Part shown: positions 20,376 to 29,990 of the stretch, piece after piece | Layout: each line of letters opens with the position of its first letter | Numbering within the stretch: the first letter of the stretch is position 1 | DNA from: Conchocele bisecta | Taxonomy: Eukaryota; Mollusca; Bivalvia; Lucinida; Thyasiridae | DNA length: 64,000 nt | NCBI GenBank assembly: GCA_029237695.1 | Contig: JAQRGA010000034.1 | Location: 148,126 to 212,125 of the forward strand | Direction of reading: 5' to 3' | Position numbers and translations under genes: made by a program | The notes under the pieces: generated by a model | The model's input: only the letters and a program-made list of their open reading frames with translations | What the model was told of the DNA's origin: nothing | The model's database searches: none

Positions 20376-23300
20376 ATGCCTACCATAAAGCAAATGAGAG
20401 AGCAAGCTAAGAGTTGGGGAATTTCCCTAAGAGGTTTGAGAGTCAAGAAAGCTATAGCAGATAGGATAAGTGACGTGCGAGCCGTCGTCTACGAGGAGAT
20501 GCTGCGGCGTGCGGTTTCGACCGGACGACTGCCCGCCGACCCCGAAAAACGCTCCGATAAATTGGAGAATTAGACGACTGCCAGTCTGCGTGCCACCGCT
20601 TGCGCGCAGCGTGTAAAAGAAGATCCCAGCGCACTTAGAAACGCCCTATGCAAGGTGTACTACAATAAAATTTATCAAGGGTTGGTGGAGAGACCTTCTA
20701 AGAGGAGGAGAGATATCGCTAGAGATTTGGTGGAGGAGGGTCCCAGGATTCTCGCCGAAGAAGCCGAAGTTAGGGAAACTGTTGATAGGGGTAGGAGGAA
20801 GATAGTATGGACTTTCGAGAGGGGGTGGGGGGGGGGGGCGGGGGGGGGGGGGGGGGCGGTAGACGGGGAGATCGTTGATCGCATAATGAATAAAATTCGC
20901 CCAGAGATGACCACGGCATGTTATCTGAGGTATTCGTGCTCGTATCGTATTAGGAATATCGAGACCGACGTCACGATGATCCATCACAAACAATCAAAGG
21001 GTAGTCCGTGGATAAACGAGATTTCCAAAGCGGAGAGTTGGATATCCGATAGAGAGAAAGGTCGAATGGACATCGACAAAGTTGATAGACCAAATACAAA
21101 ATGGACCTTCGTTCGTTGGATATCGGTCGAGGTGAAGATGATCATCGATGCGCAACAACATCTCATGGGAGCAGGAAAACTCCCAGACTGGTTAAGACAG
21201 AAAAAGGGAATGTATTCCGTTGAGACTTACGACGACTACTTGTGTCTGTTTAGGGGCATAGCCATCCACCGTGGAGGGAGACCAGACCGCTGTTGTGAGA
21301 AGGCACGAGCTCTAGCTCGCGAGTACCTCTGTCACGATAACGGACCGGATAGTAAGGGAATCCCCCTGGAAGATATTAAGAAGGTCGAATAGCACTTCAA
21401 GATTGGCATTCGCGTTTACGATCCCACCGACGACGGAGTGTGGTACCTCATGAAGGTTTCGGCAAATTACGACGAGGTTGGGGAGAAGATCATGACGATA
21501 GGAATGTTTGGAGGTCACTCGTTCCTCATAACGAACCTCCGCAAGATGACGAACGAGTACGGGTTCACCGGATGTCAACAACGGTTCACAAAGTCGTGTA
21601 ACATGCACAGGCACACGACCACCTGCATGTGTGGGAAGACCGTGGTGACATGTCCAGGTAAGAGGGCAGAGAGACCGCAGTCGGCATACGAGAAGGCGTT
21701 CTATCCCAAGGGGTCAGCGAGCGAGAGGTCGATTCAATGGTTGAACAGAGAAGAGGAGAGGGTGGGAAAGCACATACATCACGCGAGATGTGGTCACGGT
21801 GGATAGAGGTGGGGCCGGCGATCCGGTCGACGGTTACTGTCCCGAGACCGAGACAGTGTTTCAGTTTCACGGATGCTACTGGCACGGGTGTCAGAGGCAT
21901 TTCAGGAGAGGTAACGCGATATCGCTGTACAGGAGGACGAAAATCCAAGACGCCAAGATAAGGAAGGCGGGTTACGAGCTGGTGGTGATGTGGGAGTGTG
22001 AGTGGTTGAATGAGGTGAATACCCACTATCCACAATCGCCGCGCGAGGAGGAGGAGGAGACGACTCTGTACCCTCACCAGATAGTCTACGACTTCGAGGC
22101 GTATCTCGACAAGTCGAAAACCACACTACCCACCAAAGACCTGACCTTCGAGGTCGAGCACATTCCTATATCGGTGTCGTTGGAGGATACGATGCATGAA
22201 GGGATCACACACATCTGCGAACGGGATCCCGACACGCTAGTCGAGAAGTTCGTGACCGAGCTGCAGATGAGAGGCAAGGCAATCAGGGAGGGAGTTAGGA
22301 AGAAGTATCTGCCGGCCGACATAGATATGCTATCGAAGTCTGAGCAAGCAAAGATCGTCTCTTGGATTGACCAAGTCCCGGTGGTGAGGTTCAACTGTAG
22401 CAGGTACGACCTGAGCCTCATCAAGAAGTACTTTGTAGAGAAGTTGGCGGCCACCGTGAATAAGGTGATGGTCGGAAAGAGAGCCAGCACGACGATGTTT
22501 CTGTTTACCCCGGAGTTTAGATTTCTCGACATCATCCAGTATCTGGGACCTGGTACCACGTACGACCGGTGGGTTAAGGCGTACGACTGTAAAACGATAA
22601 AGTCTTACTTTCCGTACGAGTGGTTCGATAGCGCGGACAAGCTCGACCATCCGGGGCTGCCAGACTATCCCGAGTGGTACTCGAAGTTGAAGGGTGAGTT
22701 CCTACTGTCGTTGTCCGAGTGGAAAGAGTGTAAGAAGGTATTCCGAGAAAATGGGATGAAGACGTTCAAGGAATGGTTGCAACACTACAACGACTTGGAT
22801 GTAGGACCGTTCCTGGAGGCTCTGACTAAAATGACGGAGTTCTACAGGGGAAGTGGTGTGGATATACTCAAGGATGCTGTTTCTCTGCACGGTGTTTTCC
22901 TTCAGTACCTACTCCGCGGGTCGATCGATGGGAAGGCGGACACGCCCGAGTTGTGGTCGCCGAAGTCTGAAGCTTACGAGATGATGAAGCAGGGATTGGT
23001 CGGTGGTCCGTTCATAGTGTTCTCCAGATACGCAGAGGCTGGCAGGTCGACGATCAGGGGTCAGGTAGGTAGTCGGGAGGAGAAGATGTGCAAGGCTGTG
23101 ATGGGGTACGACGCCAATGCGCTGTATCTGTCTACTCTGTCGAAAGACATGCCGTGCGGGGAGGAGACGATATGGACGTGTGACGACCCGGAAAGACAGT
23201 CGTATATATACCGTTTTGTGAGGAAGGTCAGGAGTGAAAAGTGGTTCGGATTTGCGGAGTTGGATATAGAGGTCCCCGAAACGTTGAGAGACAAGTTCTC

Positions 23301-24375
23301 GGAAATGTCGCCGCCGCTGTTCGTTAATCGAGAATTCGACGAGATCGAGGTTCCGTAGCACAGGAAGGACTACCTGGCCAGGTCCGGGAGAAAAAGGGTC
23401 GAAGGACAGAGAAAGCTCGTGGGGGCTATGTCCACCAAGAAGATGATCATATACTCCCCGCTTCTAAAGTGGTATCTGGAGCACGGTCTGATAGTCAAGG
23501 CGGTGCATAGGGTGATAGACTACACGCCCGGCAAATCGTTTCAATGGTTCGTTAAAGAGGTCACCGCTGCCAGACGGACGGGGGACGTCGACAAGAGCAA
23601 GGCGGTGTTGGCGGAGATATTCAAACTGGTTGGCAACGCGTGTTGTGGCAAGCTGATAAAGGCACAAGAGAGACACCTGAACACCACATATACGAAGGAT
23701 GAGAAGACTGTCGACCGGGCACTGAGGTCGGCGTGGTTCGAAGACCTGGAGGAGATTGGGGAGGCTTACGAGATATCGAGCAGGAAGACTCGAGTGGTGA
23801 TCAACAGACCGTTTCAGTGTGGTATAGCGGTCTACCAGTTGGCCAAGCTCCGGATGCCCGAGTTCTACTACGACTTCTTGGACAAGTACGTGGATCGCGA
23901 ATATTTCGAACTTATACAGATGGACACTGACAGCATGTACTTCGCGGTGTCGGAGAAGACGCTGGCGGCGGTGGTGAGAAAGAATATGAAGAGAAAGTTC
24001 AACAAGGAGAAGGCCGAGTGGTTGGCGTGGGACGCGTGGAGCAACATAGCTCCGGGACTGTTCATGCTGGAATTCGAGGGAGATAGAGTCATCGCTCTGT
24101 GTAGCAAGTGTTACTACGTGAGCGGTGACGGAAAATCTAAGCACTCGGCCAAGGGGATGTCGAAGAGATCTACCGATCTGACTTGGGGAAGGTACAAGAG
24201 TGCTCTCGAAGGGGGTAGGGATATGGCGGAGAACAGGGGATTCCGAATGGTTAACGGGCTGATGAAGACGTACAAGCAGGAGAAGTTGGGATTGTCGGCG
24301 TACTAGCACAAGAGGAGAGTGATGGAAGACGGGTTACACACCGAGCCTATAGGATAGGTAAAAAAAAAACTCTGA
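20376..24375 (+). pseudogene. Protein-primed DNA polymerase B, broken copy B
   Basis: Same domain order as copy A: SAP-like N-terminus, OTU-like region, zinc-finger-like CTGCQQRF...RH (described as YGFTGCQQRF here), FHGCYWHGC, Exo I (IVYDFEAYL near 22090), Exo II (FNCSRYD), motif A (GYDANALYL near 23105), motif B region, motif C MDTDSMYF (23920-23934). A G-run at 20821-20857 codes a glycine tract between the N-terminal part and the rest and stays in frame here. Stops at 20571-20573, 21390-21392, 21804-21806, 23356-23358, 24304-24306 and 24355-24357, plus a frameshift near 21812. The stop at 21804 is in the same codon as the one at 6126 in copy A. Preference for G/C-ending codons sets it apart from host flanks. 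Confidence 0.93.
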
Positions 24376-24443
24376 AAAAGGAGAGAATACTAAAGACTCT
24401 GACGATCCGGGGGTAGCTGGGTGTCAGAAGGCACCATAAGAAG

Positions 24444-25331
24444 TTATTCGCGAACAAACCCGCGAGATGGACTATCAGCCAAATAGTAGAGCACGGGCTC
24501 ATCGGGTTTGGTAATAGATCGATCCAGATGACATACATTCAGAGACCACACGGGATCAGTGGCGCGGCGCCGTCCACCTTCGAGCTCTCTCGGTTGATAT
24601 AGGTACCGGACGGCAACATCCGATGGAAGTCGTTGCTCCGCTAAACCAACGGGTCGTCCGCGCGAGACGGCAGAGGGCTTGCTCGTCACCTTTTTTGCCT
24701 TGATGGCATCTACGGGCTTCTTACCGATCAATCTGGTCACCTCGCCGTTCAGTGCGGAGACCACGTAGGTTAGTCTGGTCACCCACTCGATCGATCGCGT
24801 ATGAGGGTCTACAAGTTCTTTGGCATATTGGTGACCGAACAGTCTCTCCGCCAGGGTTCGATTGAATCGCTCCACGATTCCCTGGTCTCGGTGGATGTTG
24901 ACGCAGCCGCGTCTGACATAAACGTTGTGTTTAGACAATAGATGAGAGACCGCGCCCATGAACTCGCGGCCGGGATCGACCTGGAGAAGATTCGGCCATT
25001 TGAGAGGATTCCTTTTATATATTCGGGAAAGAGCCTCGGCAACCTCCTTATACTCTTTAGTGGCCAGTGGCTCAGCCCCCTTATAGCGACTCGCTACATC
25101 AACGACTGTCAGTGCGTACTTGTACGTCTTACAACCGACGCGATCTTGAGGGAGAAACAGGAGATCCGCTTGGTGAACTTGGTTAGTTGGTTAGGCACCG
25201 GCACGTCGAATTTCGGCCGCGGAATATTGTGAGGCGCGGGTAAATAGATAGCCGCGGGGGCTGTAGTATGTGTTCGCTAGCTTGCGCGCTAGGCGAACCG
25301 ATAGTTTGGTATTATGTTTGCGCGTGTTCAT
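24444..25331 (-). pseudogene. Polinton rve-family integrase, broken copy B
   Basis: The minus strand keeps the catalytic core: QADLLFL with the first Asp, LLQVDPGREFMG with the second, and QGIVERFNRT with the Glu, followed by a C-terminal tail ending SRGFVRE. Compared with copy A, about 100 bp of the N-terminal helix-turn-helix region are deleted (near 25248) and eight bases are duplicated near 25185, which shifts the frame just before the first catalytic Asp. The gene converges with the polymerase, with about 70-90 bp between stops. It would have carried out element insertion. Confidence 0.85.
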
Positions 25332-25343
25332 CGTATGCGAAGT

Positions 25344-25678
25344 ATTCTAATATATCGGACAATCTCAAAACATGCCCTCGCCAGATCGTCCGGTAACTGC
25401 GTCGTTGATAATAAACGTTTGTTGAAAGTACAATTGCGATTCCAATCACGATTGGAGGTTAAGTACTGAAGGAACTTGGGAAAATCTAATTAATCCAATC
25501 TCGATTGGGAGTAATCTAACAACCGCTTTGCGAAAAGGGTGGCTGCTTTTTCGTCCTCGCGCCACGTCTCGAGAGAATCTCGGGCCAGACGAATCATACC
25601 CTTTGCGCCAGTTATGCGGTGTTTAAGGGCAGTGTAGCCTACATCGATCATAGCAAAATAAAGTTCGTCAACTTACAT
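25344..25678 (-). pseudogene. Small Polinton protein, broken counterpart of 2264-2593
   Basis: Aligns along its length with the 109-aa frame of Polinton A (GMIRLARDSLETWREDEKAA is identical). Here the second codon is a stop and another in-frame stop follows QSRLD, so it is not a working gene. Palindromes at 25442-25455 and 25495-25508 are retained. Confidence 0.6.
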
Positions 25679-25721
25679 CGTTCTATATATAAATTAAAAA
25701 AAACACTTTTTTTTTAAATAA

Positions 25722-26164
25722 TTATTTCAATCTCGATTGAATATAGTAGCCGACGAGACCCACCACACCCATTCCCATGACGATGAACGCGATCTCGCGG
25801 TCTTTTTGGGCCTCTGACGGTACATAGAAATCTGAAAGTTGGGGTTCGCGATCCAGCGGCGCAAGACTTTTCTGTGGATATGCCAGCACGTACACACGGT
25901 TGGCTTCTTAAACGTTCTGGAAAGTTTGCGCGCGTGATTCTCGCGGCGAAGCTCTTCGTTGACCCTGTCCAGATGGGCGGTTCGTTTTTTCGACCATGCT
26001 TCCTTTGCGCTATTGAGTTGTTCTACAGCTAAATCGTGATGCTTGCGCTCCTCATCCACGTTCGAGCTTCTCATTTTCGAGAATATAAAGTTGCTACCGC
26101 TGAACGCCAACGCGTTTACAAGCGCACCACCTATCATTATTTCGATCGAAGCCATTATTTCCAT
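25722..26164 (-). pseudogene. Coiled-coil protein with terminal membrane segments (Polinton virion-type)
   Basis: The start is either the ATG at 26164 or that at 26155. An N-terminal hydrophobic stretch (IEIMIGGALVNALAF) is followed by a charged helix that should form a coiled coil (DEERKHHDLAVEQLNSAKEA onward). In the frame open at the 5' end, the C-terminus is lost; in a neighbouring frame the expected hydrophobic tail (IAFIVMGMGVVGLVGYYI) continues to a stop at 25722-25724. A frameshift near 25880-25910 therefore breaks the gene. Its start overlaps the stop of the upstream 77-aa gene, as in compact viral genomes. The role is unknown; a minor virion membrane-active protein is a guess from context. 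Confidence 0.5.
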
Positions 26165-26388
26165 ATATTAGAGGGTACAATTCCGGCTTTAATTAAATAA
26201 TCTCGAGTCGCAACTGCGACCATTATATCTCCGGCCACGAGCCCTACGTCTCTCACAATAAAGTCCAATTTGGGAGCAGACCCTCCTAAGGCCATCTTAA
26301 ATAGATGAGCACACCCGATACTTAAACCCGATATCACCACGCCGTTATAAAGTGCATTCACTATTATTTTACCATCGTTTTCAGCCAT
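26155..26388 (-). CDS. Small two-helix membrane protein (77 aa)
   Basis: Open frame with two hydrophobic segments: ALYNGVVISGLSIGCAHLF (about residues 12-31) and DVGLVAGDIMVAVATRDYL (about 47-66). It overlaps the next gene at its stop codon. No lesion is visible. Small hydrophobic proteins are usual in the structural half of Polintons and adintoviruses and have been compared to membrane-active virion proteins, but I cannot assign this one. Confidence 0.5.
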   Translation of the reverse strand: MAENDGKIIVNALYNGVVISGLSIGCAHLFKMALGGSAPKLDFIVRDVGLVAGDIMVAVATRDYLIKAGIVPSNIWK

Positions 26389-26402
26389 TTTGATAATTAT
26401 AA

Positions 26403-26890
26403 TTATTGCATATAAAAGGGATCGCGATCAATGTTTAAATGATGGCGCATCCAATCCAATCGAGATTGGATGAATTGATGGGGGTTGTTTTTTCGATAAG
26501 GATTGGTGTAATAGGAGGTATTTCCACACGCACAGGGCACCAACAACTGCCAAACCACCACTAACAACCCAACTCCAATTCGTGAATTGGGGGTGTTGGG
26601 GTTCAATCGGGGATTGTGCTTCCAATTCGTAATATGAGGGTGTTGTTGTAGCTGTCGGCGAGTATTTTATCTTGTTTAACTTTTCGGGTGGCAGCCGCCG
26701 CCCGCCCAGCTGCCTGTCTTTTTGGGTTTTTATGTCGTGCAACCGGATTCGTCCAATCTCGATTGGGTGTTGAGGGCTCCTGTGGAGCTGCAGCAATCCC
26801 CGATTGCACCCCAAACGTGCTCGTGTTCAACAGTGTTGAAGTTGGAGATTGTGGTTCCGTCACTCTCGCAGGTGTGTCTTGTGTCATCAT
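26403..26890 (-). pseudogene. Basic protein with one membrane segment (Polinton virion-type)
   Basis: Three frames are used in turn. The first (26890 to about 26690) is Ser/Thr/Pro-rich and ends in a basic block, RHKNPKRQAAGRAAAATRK. The second carries a membrane segment, WVVSGGLAVVGALCVWKYL. The third ends NIDRDPFYMQ at 26403. At least two frameshifts are thus needed to explain it. Blocks of the NPKRxxAGRxxAA kind are familiar from small Polinton proteins (from memory). Five of the CCAAT-type palindromes fall inside this short gene. Confidence 0.45.
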
Positions 26891-26971
26891 TTATAATATT
26901 AATATTAGAGCTTATGGTTCGTGGGCATATATGTCTAAATTGACAGTGTTTACACGTGGTCAACGCGGTTG

Positions 26972-27370
26972 TCAGCGAATCAATCCCGCGGTGTTTGGTA
27001 TAGGGAGAAGTATACTAACGGCGGTTGCGTATAAATGAATAGCCGCTGATCCAAGAGTTTTTGTCATCTCCGCACCTAACCTAGATTCGTATCGCGCATA
27101 CATTTTTATCAATCTCCGCATCTGACATCTTATCCACCTGACAAACTGAGAGACGCAAACCGAGATAATGCTCCGATTGTCCCCAGCAACCAGCGCAGCT
27201 AGCCGCTCGCGTCTCGCCGCGTTTTCATTTTCATTCGTATCGGCAGGTGTTCCAATTCCCGATTGCTCTGTCGGAGTTGATGTTTCATTATCTTTCAGGA
27301 AAGATACCGTGTCGGCAGTCGGAGTTGAGGTTTCTTCCATTAGCTGATCGAGAAGTTCGTCGCAGTTCAT
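26972..27370 (-). CDS. Polinton protein of unknown function (132 aa)
   Basis: From the ATG at 27370 the frame gives 132 residues; the open frame also extends upstream to 27511 through a hydrophobic stretch (ASFVASIMVIISIGWCAW), so a longer, membrane-anchored form starting near 27511 is possible. The N-terminal part has an internal repeat (ETSTPTADTVSFLKDNETSTPT, given here as key words ETSTPT twice), then a charged linker and a C-terminal amphipathic or hydrophobic region. No lesion visible and no domain recognised. It lies between the ATPase gene and the basic protein gene on the same strand. Confidence 0.45.
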   Translation of the reverse strand: MNCDELLDQLMEETSTPTADTVSFLKDNETSTPTEQSGIGTPADTNENENAARRERLAALVAGDNRSIISVCVSQFVRWIRCQMRRLIKMYARYESRLGAEMTKTLGSAAIHLYATAVSILLPIPNTAGLIR

Positions 27371-27500
27371 TATTGCTAATTTTCTTAAAATTAATTTAAC
27401 TATTCTTACAAGTCTCATAACTTTAACATATTGCCAAGCGCACCACCCGATGCTTATGATCACCATTATGCTCGCAACAAAGCTCGCAGCGGAGCACCAA

Positions 27501-27625
27501 ATTGTTAACATTGTTAACCATTGTTCAGCATTTGTTCAACATTTGTTAAGCATTTCTTCAGCATTGTTCAGCAATTGCTAAGCATTTGTTAAGCATTTAC
27601 TCAGCAGTTACTAAAGAGCGTTAAG
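27501..27625. repeat. Short tandem repeat between ATPase and 132-aa gene
   Basis: About ten units of 11-12 bp resembling CATTTGTTAAG / CATTGTTCAG. It occupies the gap between two minus-strand genes and could hold a promoter; that role is inference. Confidence 0.7.
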
Positions 27626-27639
27626 TAATTGATCAGTAA

Positions 27640-28374
27640 TTAATTGATAACTTTATAAGCAGTTGGTTGATCAGTCTTTAGCAGAAGCTTGACGTACTTA
27701 GTTTCCGGAAGCATCTGTCGAACCTCCAGGCGCTCCTCGCGCGTTGGGATAACGTCATTCTCTCGAAGACAGTCATCGAATGAGTCTCGGTCCTTGCAGT
27801 GAAAGAGGGCGACCCATTTCGTTTGCTCACGCAGATCCTTGAGGACGGCGTTGTACTTTTGAATGGAGATCCATACGCTTTGCCTAGCATGGCCGCCAGA
27901 AATTGCGAGCTCAGAGAGCATGTCCTTCTTTTTGGTCATCGCCGCCTTGGCCGAGCAATCGTCAATCACGTATAGGGTGGGCTCGCCCTGAAATATTTGG
28001 TAGAAGCCGCGCAACCAATCGTGAAGCCTGTCACCGGGGTCAATAAAGTATACCTCAGGGTCGGCCCATATCCACGGGCACCGCTGATAAGTATCGTTGT
28101 GCCTCACAGTGGGACACAGGATCACAATGTGTCGAAAGACATCGCGGTAGGACCCCTCGAGCAAGTCGAGGATGAAAACCGTTTTTCCACATCCTGTCTG
28201 CCCACATATTATGGCAGAATGGGCATCACAAACTTTAAAGTTTGAAGGTAGAGTTAAATCTCCAATCGTGAATTGGTGTTGATTTTTTATTAAATCGTTA
28301 GAATGATTTTGTATTAATAAATCGTTAGATGATTTTTTTATTAAATCAGTAGAGTGCTGAGACGTATCGACCAT
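27640..28374 (-). CDS. FtsK/HerA-type (A32-like) genome-packaging ATPase
   Basis: Intact 244-codon frame. Walker A is GQTGCGKT (residues 58-65); Walker B is LYVIDDC (134-140, Asp138/Asp139); SVWISIQKY (166-174) fits the following sensor strand. This is the packaging ATPase shared by Polintons, virophages and poxvirus A32-like proteins, which would drive DNA into the capsid. The N-terminus has a low-complexity part with repeated NDLI/TDLI words that matches a short DNA repeat. The first codons overlap the capsid gene's end by 29 bases (28346-28374). A CCAAT-type palindrome (28262-28276) lies in the coding sequence before Walker A. Confidence 0.9.
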   Translation of the reverse strand: MVDTSQHSTDLIKKSSNDLLIQNHSNDLIKNQHQFTIGDLTLPSNFKVCDAHSAIICGQTGCGKTVFILDLLEGSYRDVFRHIVILCPTVRHNDTYQRCPWIWADPEVYFIDPGDRLHDWLRGFYQIFQGEPTLYVIDDCSAKAAMTKKKDMLSELAISGGHARQSVWISIQKYNAVLKDLREQTKWVALFHCKDRDSFDDCLRENDVIPTREERLEVRQMLPETKYVKLLLKTDQPTAYKVIN

Positions 28375-29822
28375 CTTCGATGTTGAGTTGTGCGTCTGTA
28401 ATTATATATAAGTACACGTTCAATGGCCCATCTCCATCCACCACTTTGGTTATCTGGATCGTCACACCCTCACTAGCGTTCTCAACTTGGCGTCCGCTAC
28501 CGTGCATTTGGTCGTCGTCGTTGGCTCGCATGTCTAGCCATAACGCGTATTTGGTAGTCAGGAACTCCGCGAGGGAGACGGCCGAGAGCTGCAGGTTTTT
28601 GGCAACCGCGGCAACCTCCGGGGAGCGCTTAGAGCCGGCAGCAAACTGCTTTCTGACTTCGTCCCACTGCTGGTGCGCGCGAAGACCCGCGCTGTAGAGT
28701 TGATTGGGGACTCCCTCGATCGTCACCTCTACCTTTGTGATTTTGGGGTTATATAATTTGTCGGTTTTTCTAGCCCCGAGCGCGAACCGACCCTCCTCGA
28801 ACAACATCAGTATACCTTTCATCGAGCGGGCGGGTACGTTGACATTAATATTCCACAATGTGTCGCTTTTGTCCTTAGTCATCTTGCGGTGACGAAGAAC
28901 TCGGTCATAAAGTATGGCAACGCGCCCAGCATACTGGGATCTGATTAATCGCGCGAGTTCGGGCATCGTGACCACCCTCCTGGAACAACATCAGTATACC
29001 TTTCATCGAGCGGGCGGGTACGTTGACATTAATATTCCACAATGTGTCGCTTTTGTCTTTCGTCATCTTGCGGTGACGAAGAACTCGGTCATAAAGTATG
29101 GCAACGCGCCCGGCATACTGGGATCTGATTAATCGCGCGAGTTCGGGCATCGTGACCATGTCGTACTCCAGCCAAACATTGTCGATTGTATACGTCGATG
29201 CCATGTCGGTGGCTATGAGAATTCGGCCGTAGTCGTTGAACGTTAGTTCGTATTCGAGGCGGTCAGCTAAAGCACTCTGATAGTAGGGCATGTGACTCTC
29301 TAGCAACTCAAAGTCGAGCGGGATGTAGAAGCGGTTGCCGTAAGCGCCCGCGACCGCGTTGTCGTTCGCGACGTTATCTGCCTTGTTACCAGCCCCGATT
29401 CTAAGTTTGGTTACGTTCTTATTTTTGCTGGTGTCAATTCCCTGATAGACCGCGTTTTCGCGCTCTTGTATCGTCTTCCACAGGTCCTGATAACAATGGT
29501 AGACGTCGCTGTCATCTATCGACATCACCTCATTACCAGAACTCTTTATCATGGTCTTCTTGACGATGGCGCGACCCAGGTTCTGAACGACTGTTCGGTC
29601 CGCGTCCGTCGACGTCAGCGAAATAGTGAAAGCGAGACGAACAGTCCCAGGCACAATGACGTCGCTAGCTCCGAGGTTGGGAAAGCGGACTACGAGCTGC
29701 TTTTTCTGGTCGATCGTCAATGGGTTGTTCGTAATAATGACGCTCTGTCTCACACCTTTCGCCCCGAGGGGCTCACGCAGTCTGCGGTATGGATTGAGTT
29801 TGCCGTATTGACTCGAAGACAT
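28346..29822 (-). pseudogene. Major capsid protein (double jelly-roll, adintovirus/Polinton type), disrupted
   Basis: The start at 29822 gives MSSSQYGKLNPYRRLREPLG and about 300 residues that follow the pattern of adintovirus/Polinton hexon-like proteins: VRLAFTISL, FYIPLDFELL, LEYELTFNDYG, then YDRVLRHRKM. A 184-bp tandem duplication (28790-29157) repeats the block from TMPELARLI to MKGILMLF and shifts the frame. The original C-terminal part (KVEVTIEGVPNQLY, then QWDEVRKQF, to SALY) is intact beyond it. Outside the duplication no stop is seen. The protein would build the virion shell. Assignment rests on context and style, not a search. Confidence 0.72.
28790..29157. repeat. 184-bp tandem duplication inside the capsid gene
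   Basis: Copies 28790-28973 and 28974-29157 differ at only a few positions by eye. The length is not a multiple of three. Confidence 0.9.
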
Positions 29823-29899
29823 AATTTAGTGAAACTAAGTTACAACTAAGTTACTCTATTAAACCGGTAAGGTTTTGTCTTTAATACATACTTATAAAT
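29823..29899. promoter_or_regulatory. Divergent intergenic region between capsid gene and acidic frame
   Basis: 77 AT-rich bases separate the capsid start (minus) from a short plus-strand frame. It holds ACTAAGTTAC twice and TTATAAATA just before the plus-strand ATG, which could be TATA-like. Promoter function is inferred from layout only. Confidence 0.3.
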
Positions 29900-29986
29900 A
29901 TGGCTGATTACGATATCGACATGGATGAAATCGGCAGAGACGATTACGTCGATGAGGATGATGATGACATCGATGATGAACGATAA
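29900..29986 (+). CDS. Short acidic reading frame (28 aa), possible truncated Polinton gene
   Basis: ATG at 29900 to TAA at 29984-29986; 15 of 28 residues are Asp or Glu (DEDDDDIDDE at the end). It starts a transcription direction opposite to the capsid gene. Recognisable Polinton sequence seems to end here, so it may be the stump of a larger gene cut by loss of the element's right side, or a chance frame. Confidence 0.3.
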   Translation: MADYDIDMDEIGRDDYVDEDDDDIDDER

Positions 29987-29990
29987 CGAA

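Larger units (their letters stand above)
25442..28276. repeat. Dispersed CCAAT-type palindromes, eleven sites
   Basis: Sites with CCAATC or CAATC/T arms facing GATTGG or GATTG/AATTGG around 2-4 bases: 25442-25455, 25495-25508, 25727-25740, 26456-26469, 26575-26590, 26604-26616, 26753-26766, 26794-26806, 27253-27265, 28262-28276, with a half site at 26622. Two matching sites exist in Polinton A. I see none in the polymerase, integrase or capsid genes. Several lie within coding sequence. Confidence 0.7.
19948..29990 (+). mobile_element. Polinton/Maverick element B (adintovirus-like, right end missing)
   Basis: The left end is the 107-bp palindrome starting AGTAGT. Then come promoter repeats, polymerase B on +, and on the minus strand integrase, a small frame, a coiled-coil membrane protein, a 77-aa membrane protein, a basic TM protein, a 132-aa protein, packaging ATPase and major capsid protein. 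Last is a short acidic frame on +. Gene content is that of a Polinton able to form virions. No second terminal palindrome is visible near 30 kb, and protease and penton-type genes are absent, so the element is truncated. It landed in a reverse transcriptase gene; TCATGA (19942-19947) is the only visible side of a target duplication. Confidence 0.9.

Noticed and set aside
20376..24375. All premature stops of polymerase B are TAG, suggesting stop reassignment
   Set aside because: The gene prefers codons ending in G or C (GAG, CAG, TAC), from which TAG is the easiest stop by one change. Polymerase A has both TAA and TAG, and a frameshift is present as well.
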